Positions 26,286-34,485 of a stretch of DNA of 34,485 nucleotides are shown in pieces. Where the stretch lies: the NCBI GenBank assembly GCA_026389925.1, contig JAPLGX010000170.1, positions 1-34,485 on the forward strand, in the 5' to 3' direction. A program made the translations under genes and the position numbers. Within the stretch, counting starts at the first letter, position 1; every line of letters begins with the position of its first letter. Under the pieces are notes generated by a model. It ran no database searches, had not been told where the DNA came from, and saw only the letters and a list, made by a program, of their open reading frames with translations. The stretch is from Chloroflexota bacterium. Lineage in GTDB: Bacteria > Chloroflexota > Anaerolineae > Anaerolineales > RBG-16-64-43.

Positions 26286-28505
26286 ATGCCACAAGCACGA
26301 TCCTTCCAAACGGTTGTGGAGGGCAAGACCTTCACGATCGAGACGGGAAAGCTGGCCGCCCTGGCGGGCGGCGCGGTCACCGTCCGCGTCGGCGATTCGA
26401 TTGTGTTCGCCTCCGCGACCATGAGCAAGACCCTGCGCGAAGGGATTGATTTCTTCCCGCTCACCGTGGATTTCGAAGAGCGCATGTATGCCGGCGGGCG
26501 TATCCCCGGCTCGTTCTTCCGCCGCGAAGGGCGGCCCTCGGAGGCGGCCATTCTCACGGCGCGCCTGACCGATCGCCCGCTGCGGCCACTCTTCCCCAAA
26601 GACATGCGCAACGATGTGCAGGTGATCATGTATGCCCTCTCCTCGGATGGCGAGAATCCACTCGACATCCTGGGCATTGTGGCCGCCTCAACCGCGCTCA
26701 CGATCTCCGACGTCCCGTGGGGCGGCCCGGTGGCCGCGGTGCGCGTGGCGCGCCTGGAGGGGCAGTGGGTGGTCAACCCCACGTACGATGAGATTGACCG
26801 CTCGGCCCTCGACTTGCGCGTGGCTGGGACGCGCGATGCGGTGCTGATGGTGGAGGCAGGTGCGCGTGAAGTGCCCGAGGACCTGATGGTGGAGGCACTC
26901 GAGCTGGCGCATCGCGCGATGCAGCCGCTGATCGACCTGCAAGAGAAGATGGCCGGCGAGCTGGGCAAGCCGAAATCCAGCTATCCCTCGTTTGCCCTGA
27001 CCGAGAAGTTACGCACGGCGGTTTCGGAAAAGGTGGGCACGCGCCTGGCGGATATGCTGCGCGACGAGATGGACCGCATCGAACGGCAGTCGGTGCTCGA
27101 CGCGCTGGAGGGCGAAGTGCTAGCCGGCTTCGCCGACGACGCGGATATGGCCGAGAGCGATCTGCGCGAGGCCTTCCACGATATCTATCGCCATGAAGTG
27201 CGCCAGCGCATTCTCAACGACGGAGCGCGGCCCGACGGCCGCACGCTGACCGCCATCCGCCCGATTTCGTGCGAGGTGGACCTGAGCCCGCGGGCGCATG
27301 GTTCGGGCCTCTTTACCCGCGGCGAAACGCAGGTGATGACCCTCACCACGCTGGGCACGCCGCGCGAAGCGCAGGAGCTCGACGGCCTGGCGCCGACCGA
27401 CCTCAAGCGCTACCTGCATCACTACAACTTCCCGCCCTTCTCCACCGGCGAAGTGCGCCCGCTGCGCGGTTCGTCGCGGCGCGATGTAGGTCATGGTGCG
27501 CTAGCCGAACGCGCGCTGGTGCCGGTGCTGCCCGACATGGAGGAGTTCCCCTACACCCTGCGCCTGGTCTCGGAGGTATTCTCATCCAACGGCTCGACCT
27601 CGATGGCCTCGGTGTGCGGTTCGACCCTCTCTTTGATGGATGCCGGCGTGCCGATCAAGACGCCTGTGGCGGGCATCGCCATGGGGCTCGTTAAGGACGG
27701 CGAGCGCTATGCCATCCTGACCGACATCCAGGGAGTGGAGGACCACCTGGGCGATATGGACTTCAAGGTGGCCGGCACCTCGCAGGGCATCACCGCACTG
27801 CAGATGGACATCAAGATCAAGGGCATCACGCCGCGCATCATGGCCGAGGCGTTGGCCCAGGCCAAGACGGCGCGTCTGGCGATCCTCGAAAAGATCCGTG
27901 CCTGCCTACCTGAACCGCGGCCGGCACTCAAGCCCCACGCTCCGCGCATGACCATCCTCAAGATCGATCCGGAAAAGATCGGCGCGGTGATCGGCCCCGG
28001 CGGCAAGATCATCCGCAGGATCCAGGAAGAGACCGGGGTGAAGATCGATATCGAGGATGACGGGCGGGTGTTCATCGCCGCCACCGACGGGCCGAGCGCG
28101 GAGAAGGCGCGCAAGGAGATCGAGTCGCTCACCGAAACCCCGGTGGTGGGGCGCATCTACACCGGCAAGGTCGTGCGCGTGGCCGATTTCGGCGCGTTCG
28201 TCGAGATCCTGCCCAATATGGACGGCCTGGTGCACATCTCGCAGCTCGACTCGACGCGAGTCGAGAAGGTCGAGGATGTGTGCAAGGTCGGCGATGAGAT
28301 CACGGTCATGGTGACGGCCATCGACCCGGAGGGCAAGGTGCGCCTCTCGCGCCAGGCCGTGCTGGAAGGCTGGACGGCCGAAGAAGCGCTGGAACGCGAC
28401 CGGCGACCCTCAGGCGGATCGGGTTCGCGCTCGCGTGACGGGCGGCCTGGCGGGCGCGGCGGCCCAGGTGGTGGACGCCCGGGTGGCGGACGCGGCCGCA
28501 ACTAA
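26286..28505 (+). CDS. pnp: Polyribonucleotide nucleotidyltransferase (PNPase)
   Basis: Two RNase PH domains ([49 protein letters not shown]), KH domain ([29 protein letters not shown]), S1 domain ([28 protein letters not shown]). Confidence 0.97.
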   Translation: MPQARSFQTVVEGKTFTIETGKLAALAGGAVTVRVGDSIVFASATMSKTLREGIDFFPLTVDFEERMYAGGRIPGSFFRREGRPSEAAILTARLTDRPLRPLFPKDMRNDVQVIMYALSSDGENPLDILGIVAASTALTISDVPWGGPVAAVRVARLEGQWVVNPTYDEIDRSALDLRVAGTRDAVLMVEAGAREVPEDLMVEALELAHRAMQPLIDLQEKMAGELGKPKSSYPSFALTEKLRTAVSEKVGTRLADMLRDEMDRIERQSVLDALEGEVLAGFADDADMAESDLREAFHDIYRHEVRQRILNDGARPDGRTLTAIRPISCEVDLSPRAHGSGLFTRGETQVMTLTTLGTPREAQELDGLAPTDLKRYLHHYNFPPFSTGEVRPLRGSSRRDVGHGALAERALVPVLPDMEEFPYTLRLVSEVFSSNGSTSMASVCGSTLSLMDAGVPIKTPVAGIAMGLVKDGERYAILTDIQGVEDHLGDMDFKVAGTSQGITALQMDIKIKGITPRIMAEALAQAKTARLAILEKIRACLPEPRPALKPHAPRMTILKIDPEKIGAVIGPGGKIIRRIQEETGVKIDIEDDGRVFIAATDGPSAEKARKEIESLTETPVVGRIYTGKVVRVADFGAFVEILPNMDGLVHISQLDSTRVEKVEDVCKVGDEITVMVTAIDPEGKVRLSRQAVLEGWTAEEALERDRRPSGGSGSRSRDGRPGGRGGPGGGRPGGGRGRN

Positions 28506-28516
28506 TCGCTGTGTGT

Positions 28517-28546
28517 GCACGGGGCGAGCCTCCGCTCGCCCCGTGC
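28517..28546 (+). terminator. Terminator-like hairpin after pnp
   Basis: GCACGGGGCGAGC-CTCC-GCTCGCCCCGTGC, 13-bp perfect stem. Confidence 0.65.
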
Positions 28547-28568
28547 TGTTCCCCTGGGGGTTGTCACC

Positions 28569-29747
28569 GTGATCAACCAGCCTGCCGGCTCGCCCCGCTG
28601 GACCACGCGCACAAAATCCTTTGTGGCCGTGGTGGGGGTGGGCCTGGTGGCGGCGCTGCTCATCCGCTTCCACAATCTGGTCAGCCCGCTCATCCTGTCG
28701 TTCATCCTGGCCTACCTGCTCAACCCGGTGGTGGGGTGGATCGTGCGCCGTTCGCACATGCCGCGGCGCGTGGTGGTCGGCCTCATCTACCTTGTGCTGG
28801 TGTTGCTGCTGCTCTCGATCCTGGGCGGGGTGGGCTTTCTCATCCAGCAGCAGATGACCGGCCTGATGAGCGGGATGCAGGACCTCATTCGCAACACCCC
28901 GCGTTTTCTGCGCGAAGCCTCGGCCCGGCCGTTCATGATCGGGCCTTACACGATTGACCTTTCAACCCTCGACCTGACGACATTTGAGACGCCGCTGGTC
29001 AATAGCGCCCAGCAGTTGGGGAGCGGCCTGGCGGGTAGAGCCACCGATGCGGCCTCCTCGGCAGTGCAGTTCCTGGGTTGGATCGTGTTCATCCTGGCCG
29101 TCTCGTTCTATCTCCTGCACGACCTGTACGCGGTCGAGATGTCGGTCATGCGCATCGTCCCGCCGCCGTACCGCAAAGACGCCGAACGCCTCTTCTCCGA
29201 ACTCGGCCCGATTTGGAACTCCTTCCTGCGCGGGCAAGCAATCCTGGCGTTGGTGATGAGCCTGGCGGTGGGGGTGACCATGACCGCCCTCGGGCTGCGC
29301 TACTCGCTGGTCATTGGCATTACGGCCGGCCTGGTGGAGTTCGTGCCGATCATCGGGCCGCTGGCGAATGGGATGGCGGCGGTGGCGATCGCTCTCTTCC
29401 AGCCCACCAACTGGCTGGGGCTGACGCCTCTGGTGTATGCCATTGTGATTGCAGTCGCGGCAATCGTGCTGCAGCAACTGGAAAACAACCTGCTGGTGCC
29501 GCGCATCATCGGCAACTCGGTGGGGCTGCATCCGGTGCTGGTCATCGTTGGCGCGCTGGTGGGCGCCAGCCTGGCCGGCATTGCCGGGCTGCTCCTGGCC
29601 GCGCCCATCCTGGCGACGCTCAAGGGCATCAGCCGATACCTGTACGCCAAGATGTTCGACATGCCGCCCTGGCCAGATGCGGTCGGAGTCGAGGAGCCTG
29701 CTCCGCCTCTCGCAGGCCCCTCTCAGCCGCCTGCCGCGATGGTTTGA
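28569..29747 (+). CDS. AI-2E family transporter (PerM-like membrane protein)
   Basis: PLILSFILAYLLNPVVGWIVRR, LEFVPIIGPLANG-like motif (VEFVPIIGPLANGMAAVAIAL), QQLENNLLVPRIIGNSVGLHPVLVIVGALVGASLAGIAGLLLAAPILATLK. GTG start; ORF could start at 28515. Confidence 0.88.
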   Translation: MINQPAGSPRWTTRTKSFVAVVGVGLVAALLIRFHNLVSPLILSFILAYLLNPVVGWIVRRSHMPRRVVVGLIYLVLVLLLLSILGGVGFLIQQQMTGLMSGMQDLIRNTPRFLREASARPFMIGPYTIDLSTLDLTTFETPLVNSAQQLGSGLAGRATDAASSAVQFLGWIVFILAVSFYLLHDLYAVEMSVMRIVPPPYRKDAERLFSELGPIWNSFLRGQAILALVMSLAVGVTMTALGLRYSLVIGITAGLVEFVPIIGPLANGMAAVAIALFQPTNWLGLTPLVYAIVIAVAAIVLQQLENNLLVPRIIGNSVGLHPVLVIVGALVGASLAGIAGLLLAAPILATLKGISRYLYAKMFDMPPWPDAVGVEEPAPPLAGPSQPPAAMV

Positions 29748-29866
29748 GAGAGAAAGAAGCGTTTGGAAGGCGCTGCGCGCCCGCCGGCCGCATGGTTTGC
29801 CTGCGACACGCTAAGGGAAAGACCGCGCGATGATACGCATGGGCTGATGCCCGGAGGGAGTTGGGA

Positions 29867-30073
29867 ATGGCCGAACCACCCGAGATTCGCACCGAGACGC
29901 TCGCGGAAACCGACAACTACATGGTCTACAGCGCGGTAGAACCCGACGGTGAACCCACCTGGCATCTTGAATTGGGAAACGTCACGCTGCATTTCTTCCG
30001 CGAGGAGTGGGACGAACTGCTGGCGCTGCTCGGCCAGATCGCCGGCCGCGGCGTGGCCGCGCCGCGTAAGTGA
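29867..30073 (+). CDS. Small conserved-looking hypothetical protein (68 aa)
   Basis: MAEPPEIRTETLAETDNYMVYSAVEPDGEPTWHLELGNVTLHFFREEWDELLALLGQIAG; GGAGGGAG SD; 4-nt GTGA overlap with the next gene. Confidence 0.7.
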   Translation: MAEPPEIRTETLAETDNYMVYSAVEPDGEPTWHLELGNVTLHFFREEWDELLALLGQIAGRGVAAPRK

Positions 30074-31270
30074 ACCCCGCGCTCTTCCACGAACTGCTCA
30101 CCCCCGGCGGGCAGGAGCTACTGCGCGCCGCCGAAGGTCTCGCCTCACGCGAAGAAGCCTACCTCTCGGCGTTGAGCGCCCTGCGCCGTGCGAGGCCGGG
30201 CGCCTCGCGGGCACTCGCCGGTGCCGCGCTGGATACGGCCCTCTTGCGTTCTCGGGCCCGCCGCAAGTTCTCGCGCGCGTCTGCCATGTACTTCACGCGC
30301 GAGGCGCTGGAGCAGGCCACGACCGAGGCGGTCGGGCTGTATCACACGCGGCCCTTCGCGGGCATGCCATGCGTGGCCGATTTGGGATGCGGCATCGGCG
30401 GTGATGCGTTGCATCTGGCTGCCGTGAGCGAGGTCATGGCGGTCGACCGCGACGAGCTGCGCCTCGTCATGGCGCGCGAGAACCTGGCCGCGTATGGCGT
30501 CCACGCACGCCGGGTGCAGGCGGATCTAGGGTCCCACGGCTTCTTGCGCACACTCGGCCTTGAGCGTACCGCCATCTTCTGTGATCCCTCGCGGCGTGAG
30601 GCGGGCCGCCGGAGGTTCAGCACCCTCGCCTACTCGCCGCCTCTCCCAGCGGTGCTGGAATGGCACCGCACCTGGCCCGAGCGTCCGATGGGGGTCAAGC
30701 TCTCGCCAGGGGTCGACCTGCGCGAACTGCCGCAAACCGAGGGCGAGGTTAGAGTTCGTTTCGCTGGGCGGCGAACTGAAGGAAGCCATGCTATGGCTGG
30801 GCGCGCTGTGCAGCGTGCCGCGCCGCGCGACGCTGCTGCTGCAAGGCGAAAGCCTGGCTGCCACTTCGCCGGATCCAGCGCCGATGAGTGACCCGCTGGG
30901 CTTCTTGTACGAGCCCGACCCGGCTGTAATGCGTGCGGGGTTGGTGGCGGAGCTGGCCCACCGGATCGGCGCGGCCCAGATCGACCCGGATATTGCCTAC
31001 CTGACCTCCAGCCGCCTGGTGCCGTCTCCATTTGCGAGGGTCTTTGCCATCGAAGCGGCCCTACCCTTCGGCCTCAAGCGTCTGCGTGAGTGGCTGTGTG
31101 CGCGCGGGGTCGGGCAGGTGGTGATCAAGAAGCGCGGTTCGCCGCTCGAGCCGCGCGAGCTCGAGCACGCGCTGCGCTTGCGAGGCGAGGCCAGCCGCAC
31201 GCTCTTCCTCACCCACGTGCGCGGCGAGCCCTACGTGCTGGTGGGTGAGCCGGCCGACCCGCGCGCCTGA
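30070..31270 (+). pseudogene. Class I SAM-dependent methyltransferase with THUMP-like C-terminal domain, split by a +1 frameshift
   Basis: ORF 30070-30891 carries SAM motif I (VADLGCGIGGDALHLAAV), FCDPSRRE and VKLSPGVDL; the continuation EFVSLGGELKEAMLWLG...VVIKKRGSPLEPRELEHALRLRGEASRTLFLTHVRGEPYVLVGEP is in the 30560-31270 frame. Confidence 0.8.
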
Positions 31271-31383
31271 ACGGTAGTGCAGGCACGCGGTTTGTGAGCG
31301 GGCAGGCGCGATGCTATGATTGAGCCAACCCCGGTGCGATCGCCCCTCGCGTGCGCTGCGCACCATCCCCAAGGAGAGCCGCC

Positions 31384-31914
31384 ATGCCGACCCGACGCGA
31401 ATTGCTCCGCTGGGAGGACGTGGACCGCCTGGTGGACGTTCTCATTCCTCAGTTCCGCGGCGAGTACGAGGGCATGGTGGTCATCACCCGCGGCGGCATC
31501 GTGCCCGGCGGACTGCTGAGCGAAGCGCTGAACATCAAGCACATCCTCATCGCCTCGGTCGACTTCCCGGCTGAATTGGAGGAAGACCGGCCGAACGTCT
31601 CGCGCGCCGCCAGCTTGGTGGCTTGGCCGCAGTTCATCATGTTCCCCGACAACGCGCTCTTGCGCGGACGACGCATCCTAGTCGTCGATGACGTGTGGGG
31701 ATCCGGGCGGACGATCACCGCGGTCAAGAACCGGGTCATGGCGGCGGGCGGACTTCCCGAGTTGTGCGTCTTCCATTACAACCCTCACCGCTCGCTGTTC
31801 GGGCAGACCAAACCGGATTACTTCGGAGCGATCACGGATGCGCGGGTGATCTATCCAGGGGAGGCCGGCCGCGGACCAGATCGCGTGTTGCTGGAAGGCC
31901 CGGAGCGGAGTTGA
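31384..31914 (+). CDS. Phosphoribosyltransferase family protein (Xpt/Gpt/Hpt-like)
   Basis: PRPP-binding motif RILVVDDVWGSGRTITAVKNRV; VVITRGGIVPGGLLSEAL; start MPTRREL after AGGAGAGCC. Confidence 0.85.
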   Translation: MPTRRELLRWEDVDRLVDVLIPQFRGEYEGMVVITRGGIVPGGLLSEALNIKHILIASVDFPAELEEDRPNVSRAASLVAWPQFIMFPDNALLRGRRILVVDDVWGSGRTITAVKNRVMAAGGLPELCVFHYNPHRSLFGQTKPDYFGAITDARVIYPGEAGRGPDRVLLEGPERS

Positions 31915-32075
31915 CTGTGCCTGTGAGAACCGCAGGCAAGGCGGCAGACATTGTCGATGCCGATCGCGAGATCAATCGCGCGTGGCGAGCGAATACGTCG
32001 GTCTGACCGTCCAGGGAGATAGCGGAGAATCCCTGCATCAAGAGCGCGCCCGAAGCCGGGCGGGAGGTTGTGCGC

Positions 32076-32558
32076 GTGACCAGTGATGCGAACCGAATCC
32101 TCGCGCTTCTCGGACGAAGCGCGCACGAATTGACAGCGGTGCTCGGGCGAATCCCGCCGGAACACCTCCAGGCCGCGCCCGAACCGGGTGAATGGAGCGT
32201 CCATCAGACACTGCATCACCTGTGGGTCGTCGAGGCGCGCATCTTCTTGCCGCGAGTGCGCCGCGTCCTGCAGGAGGAGCGCCCTTTTCTGGAAGTGGTC
32301 GACGAAAAGGCGGTGCAGAGCGAATGGCAGGCTGCACGCCCGCTGGCGGAGATGCTCGAAGGATTCCTCGAAGCACGCCGGAAGGAGATGCTCCTGCTGC
32401 GCGGCGCAGACTGGGCGCGGGTGGGCCAACACGAGACGCGCGGGCCGATCACACTCACCTGGATCGCCAAGTACGCGCTGGCGCACACCTGGGAACACAC
32501 GGCACAACTCATGCGCGCCGCTCTCACCGCCGAACTGCAGCCTGCCGCGCCGGCCTGA
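32076..32558 (+). CDS. DinB family protein
   Basis: EWSVHQTLHHLWVVEARI and ALAHTWEHTAQLMRA show the DinB-type His pattern. GTG start at 32076 (alternative 32070), SD GGGAGG. Confidence 0.75.
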   Translation: MTSDANRILALLGRSAHELTAVLGRIPPEHLQAAPEPGEWSVHQTLHHLWVVEARIFLPRVRRVLQEERPFLEVVDEKAVQSEWQAARPLAEMLEGFLEARRKEMLLLRGADWARVGQHETRGPITLTWIAKYALAHTWEHTAQLMRAALTAELQPAAPA

Positions 32559-32610
32559 GAAACGGAGCGCAGCGAGGCGGACGCGGGCCGCCATCACGGA
32601 GAGGGAAGCC

Positions 32611-33387
32611 ATGACAACCTACCAGCACTTGCTCGTCGAAACGCGCGGACGGGTGGGCCTCATCCGCCTTAACCGGCCGGAGGCGCGTAACGCGCTCAAC
32701 GCAGAAGTCTTGCGCGAACTCGGCCGCGCACTGACCGCCTTTGAGGACCAGGCCGAAGTGGGTGCGATGGTCATCTGTGGAGACGAGAAGGCGTTCGCGG
32801 CCGGCGCCGACATCCGTGAGATGGCCGACCGCTCGGCGGTGGAGATGTTGACCTCCGACCACATCGATCTATTCGACGAGATGGCGCACATCCGCAAGCC
32901 GATCATCGCCGCCGTCTCGGGCTGGTGCCTGGGGGGAGGCAATGAGCTGGCCATGTCGTGCGACATGATCGTGGCCTCCGAGAGCGCGCGCTTCGGCCAG
33001 CCCGAAATTAACATCGGGGTGATCCCGGGCGCGGGTGGCACGCAGCGCCTGACGCGAACTGTCGGAAAGGCTCTGGCCATGGAGATGGTGCTCAACGGGC
33101 GCACGCTCACGGCCGAGGAGGCGCTGAGCTGCGGGCTGGTCAACCGCGTGGTGCCGGTGGCGAACTACCTCGATGAGGCGCTCAAGCTGGCCGAGGAGAT
33201 CGCCGCCCGCGCGCCGCTGGCCGTGCGCCTCGGGAAGGAAGCGGTCAACCACGCCTACCAGAGCTTCTTGGGTGAAGGCCTGGCGCATGAGCGCCGTCTG
33301 TTCTATCTGCTGTTTGGGAGCGACGATCAGAAAGAGGGGATGCAGGCCTTTCTCGCGAAACGCGCACCTCAGTGGAAAGGGCGTTGA
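32611..33387 (+). CDS. Enoyl-CoA hydratase/isomerase family protein
   Basis: GLIRLNRPEARNALN, AFAAGADIREM, KPIIAAVSGWCLGGGNELAMSCDMIVAS, FGQPEINIGVIPGAGGTQRL. Confidence 0.92.
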   Translation: MTTYQHLLVETRGRVGLIRLNRPEARNALNAEVLRELGRALTAFEDQAEVGAMVICGDEKAFAAGADIREMADRSAVEMLTSDHIDLFDEMAHIRKPIIAAVSGWCLGGGNELAMSCDMIVASESARFGQPEINIGVIPGAGGTQRLTRTVGKALAMEMVLNGRTLTAEEALSCGLVNRVVPVANYLDEALKLAEEIAARAPLAVRLGKEAVNHAYQSFLGEGLAHERRLFYLLFGSDDQKEGMQAFLAKRAPQWKGR

Positions 33388-33631
33388 ACCGATAGGTCAC
33401 GCGAGATCCAGGCCGGAGCCAGCCAGGAAAAGGGCACACCACGCCTTACGCTTGCCGGCGCGTGTGCGGAATGCGCACGAATGCCGTGGGCGGGAATCGT
33501 CGATCGCCTCTCTCGGCCGCAACGCGCGGCACCCAGATGGATGAGGCCGAACTGCCGCGGGAGAGTGCCGCCCTCGGAATGACGGGCGCGGGCTCCCCGC
33601 GATCGGCTTGTGCCGAGACAGTTGTCACATC

Positions 33632-33668
33632 AAAGCGGGGTTGCCCTCATAGGAGGCAACCCCGCTTT
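33632..33668. terminator. Bidirectional intrinsic terminator
   Basis: AAAGCGGGGTTGCC-CTCATAGGA-GGCAACCCCGCTTT, 14-bp perfect stem followed by CTTTCTT; between convergent ECH and epimerase genes. Confidence 0.8.
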
Positions 33669-33707
33669 CTTTCTTGAGGGTCATGGTAGCGGTTCGATGG
33701 AGGCACC

Positions 33708-34145
33708 TCATGCGCCATGCTGGACGCGGCGCGGTTTCGCTGCCGGCTGACACAATTCCACCAGCACGCCGCCCGTGCTCTCGGGATGAACGAAGGCCAC
33801 CTGAGAGCCGCCCGCTCCTGGGACGGGCTGCTCGTTGATCAGGCGCACGCCGCGGGCTTTGAGCTGGCGGAGCATGGCTGGCAGGTCGGTCACCTCGAAC
33901 GAGACATGATGCAGCCCGGGGCCGCGCTTGGCGAGGAAGCGGGCAATGCCCGATTCAGTGTCCGTCGGACGCAGCAGCTCCACTTGCGACCCACCCAGCG
34001 GCAGGAAGGCGATCTCGGCCTGCTGCTCAGGCAGCGTCTCAGTCCTGGCGAGGGGCAGGCCGAGAGCGTCGCGCCAGAAAGCCAGGGCGCGGTCGAGGTC
34101 TTCGACAACGATCGCCAGATGATCTACGCGTCGGACGCTTGCCAT
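33708..34145 (-). CDS. mce: Methylmalonyl-CoA epimerase
   Basis: VRRVDHLAIVVEDLDRALAFWRDALGLPL, GGSQVELLRPTDTESGIARFLAKRGPGLHHVSFEVTDL, VAFVHPESTGGVLVELCQ; next to the mutase fragment. Confidence 0.92.
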   Translation of the reverse strand: MASVRRVDHLAIVVEDLDRALAFWRDALGLPLARTETLPEQQAEIAFLPLGGSQVELLRPTDTESGIARFLAKRGPGLHHVSFEVTDLPAMLRQLKARGVRLINEQPVPGAGGSQVAFVHPESTGGVLVELCQPAAKPRRVQHGA

Positions 34146-34197
34146 GGTTGAAATCCTCAACCGCCATGTGAGAGCGGCCGCGAGGGCTGGGGGGGCC

Positions 34198-34485
34198 TCA
34201 GGCAGGGCGGTATTCTCCCCACACTTCACGCAGCACACCGCACAGGTCGCCGAGCGTGGCTCCAGCTTCCACCGCCTCCACAAAGAGCGGCATGAGCGGT
34301 TCCGTCGTGCGCGCCGCGTGCTCGACGCGCGCAAGCATCTCTGCCACCCGGGCGCCATCGCGTGCCGCGCGCAGTTGGCCAAGCCGCTCGCGCTGGCGAC
34401 TCTCGAGGGCGGGGTCGAGAGGCTGCGGGGCGATCGGCGAGCGCGACCGGCCGCCGGCCGCGTGCTCGTCGGCGAATGCATTCAC
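34198..34485 (-). CDS. Methylmalonyl-CoA mutase large subunit, C-terminal end of the catalytic region (continues beyond window)
   Basis: VNAFADE...PLDPALESRQRERLGQLRAARDGARVAEMLARVEHAARTTEPLMPLFVEAVEAGATLGDLCGVLREVWGEYRPA is typical of MCM family C-termini. Confidence 0.85.
   Translation of the reverse strand: MNAFADEHAAGGRSRSPIAPQPLDPALESRQRERLGQLRAARDGARVAEMLARVEHAARTTEPLMPLFVEAVEAGATLGDLCGVLREVWGEYRPA

Noticed and set aside
33580-33600. GGAATGACGGGCGCGG stretch resembling dispersed intergenic repeat fragments
   Set aside because: Single occurrence noticed, with no second copy to establish a repeat family.

Overview
The window is GC-rich and reads mostly as ordinary core genome. Gene content and style (NBR1-Ig-like domain, small membrane proteins, DUF2085 and DUF4126) suggest a Chloroflexota/Anaerolineae-like bacterium; this affiliation is an inference and was not searched. 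Left to right: the end of an NBR1-Ig-like domain protein; dnaG-rpoD(sigA); def and a cNMP-domain/tandem-PH membrane protein on the minus strand; ftsK/spoIIIE; a BMP-like lipoprotein; lexA; a membrane-anchored NERD-like protein; a GT2 glycosyltransferase overlapping rnhB; a sortase; an unlisted 47-aa membrane ORF; a GNAT gene with apparent compensating frameshifts; an LCP (LytR-CpsA-Psr) protein; two-subunit class I fumarase; DUF2085 and DUF4126 membrane proteins; a 90-aa membrane protein; DUF402; a minus-strand thiamine operon (thiN-thiB-thiP-thiQ) behind a TPP riboswitch; pnp; an AI-2E family transporter; a frameshifted THUMP-like SAM methyltransferase; a phosphoribosyltransferase; DinB; enoyl-CoA hydratase; methylmalonyl-CoA epimerase; and the end of methylmalonyl-CoA mutase. 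I found no CRISPR array, rRNA, tRNA, transposon, prophage or recognisable defence system. The most interesting signals are regulatory or small-scale: an 11-nt duplication linking the TPP aptamer to a Shine-Dalgarno-sequestering hairpin; a GAAC-N4-GTTC SOS box inside the lexA promoter spacer; a tandem palindromic repeat abutting the pnp promoter; a three-armed hairpin upstream of the DUF4126 gene; the 47-aa ORF; three single-base frameshifts; and the cNMP/dual-PH membrane protein.
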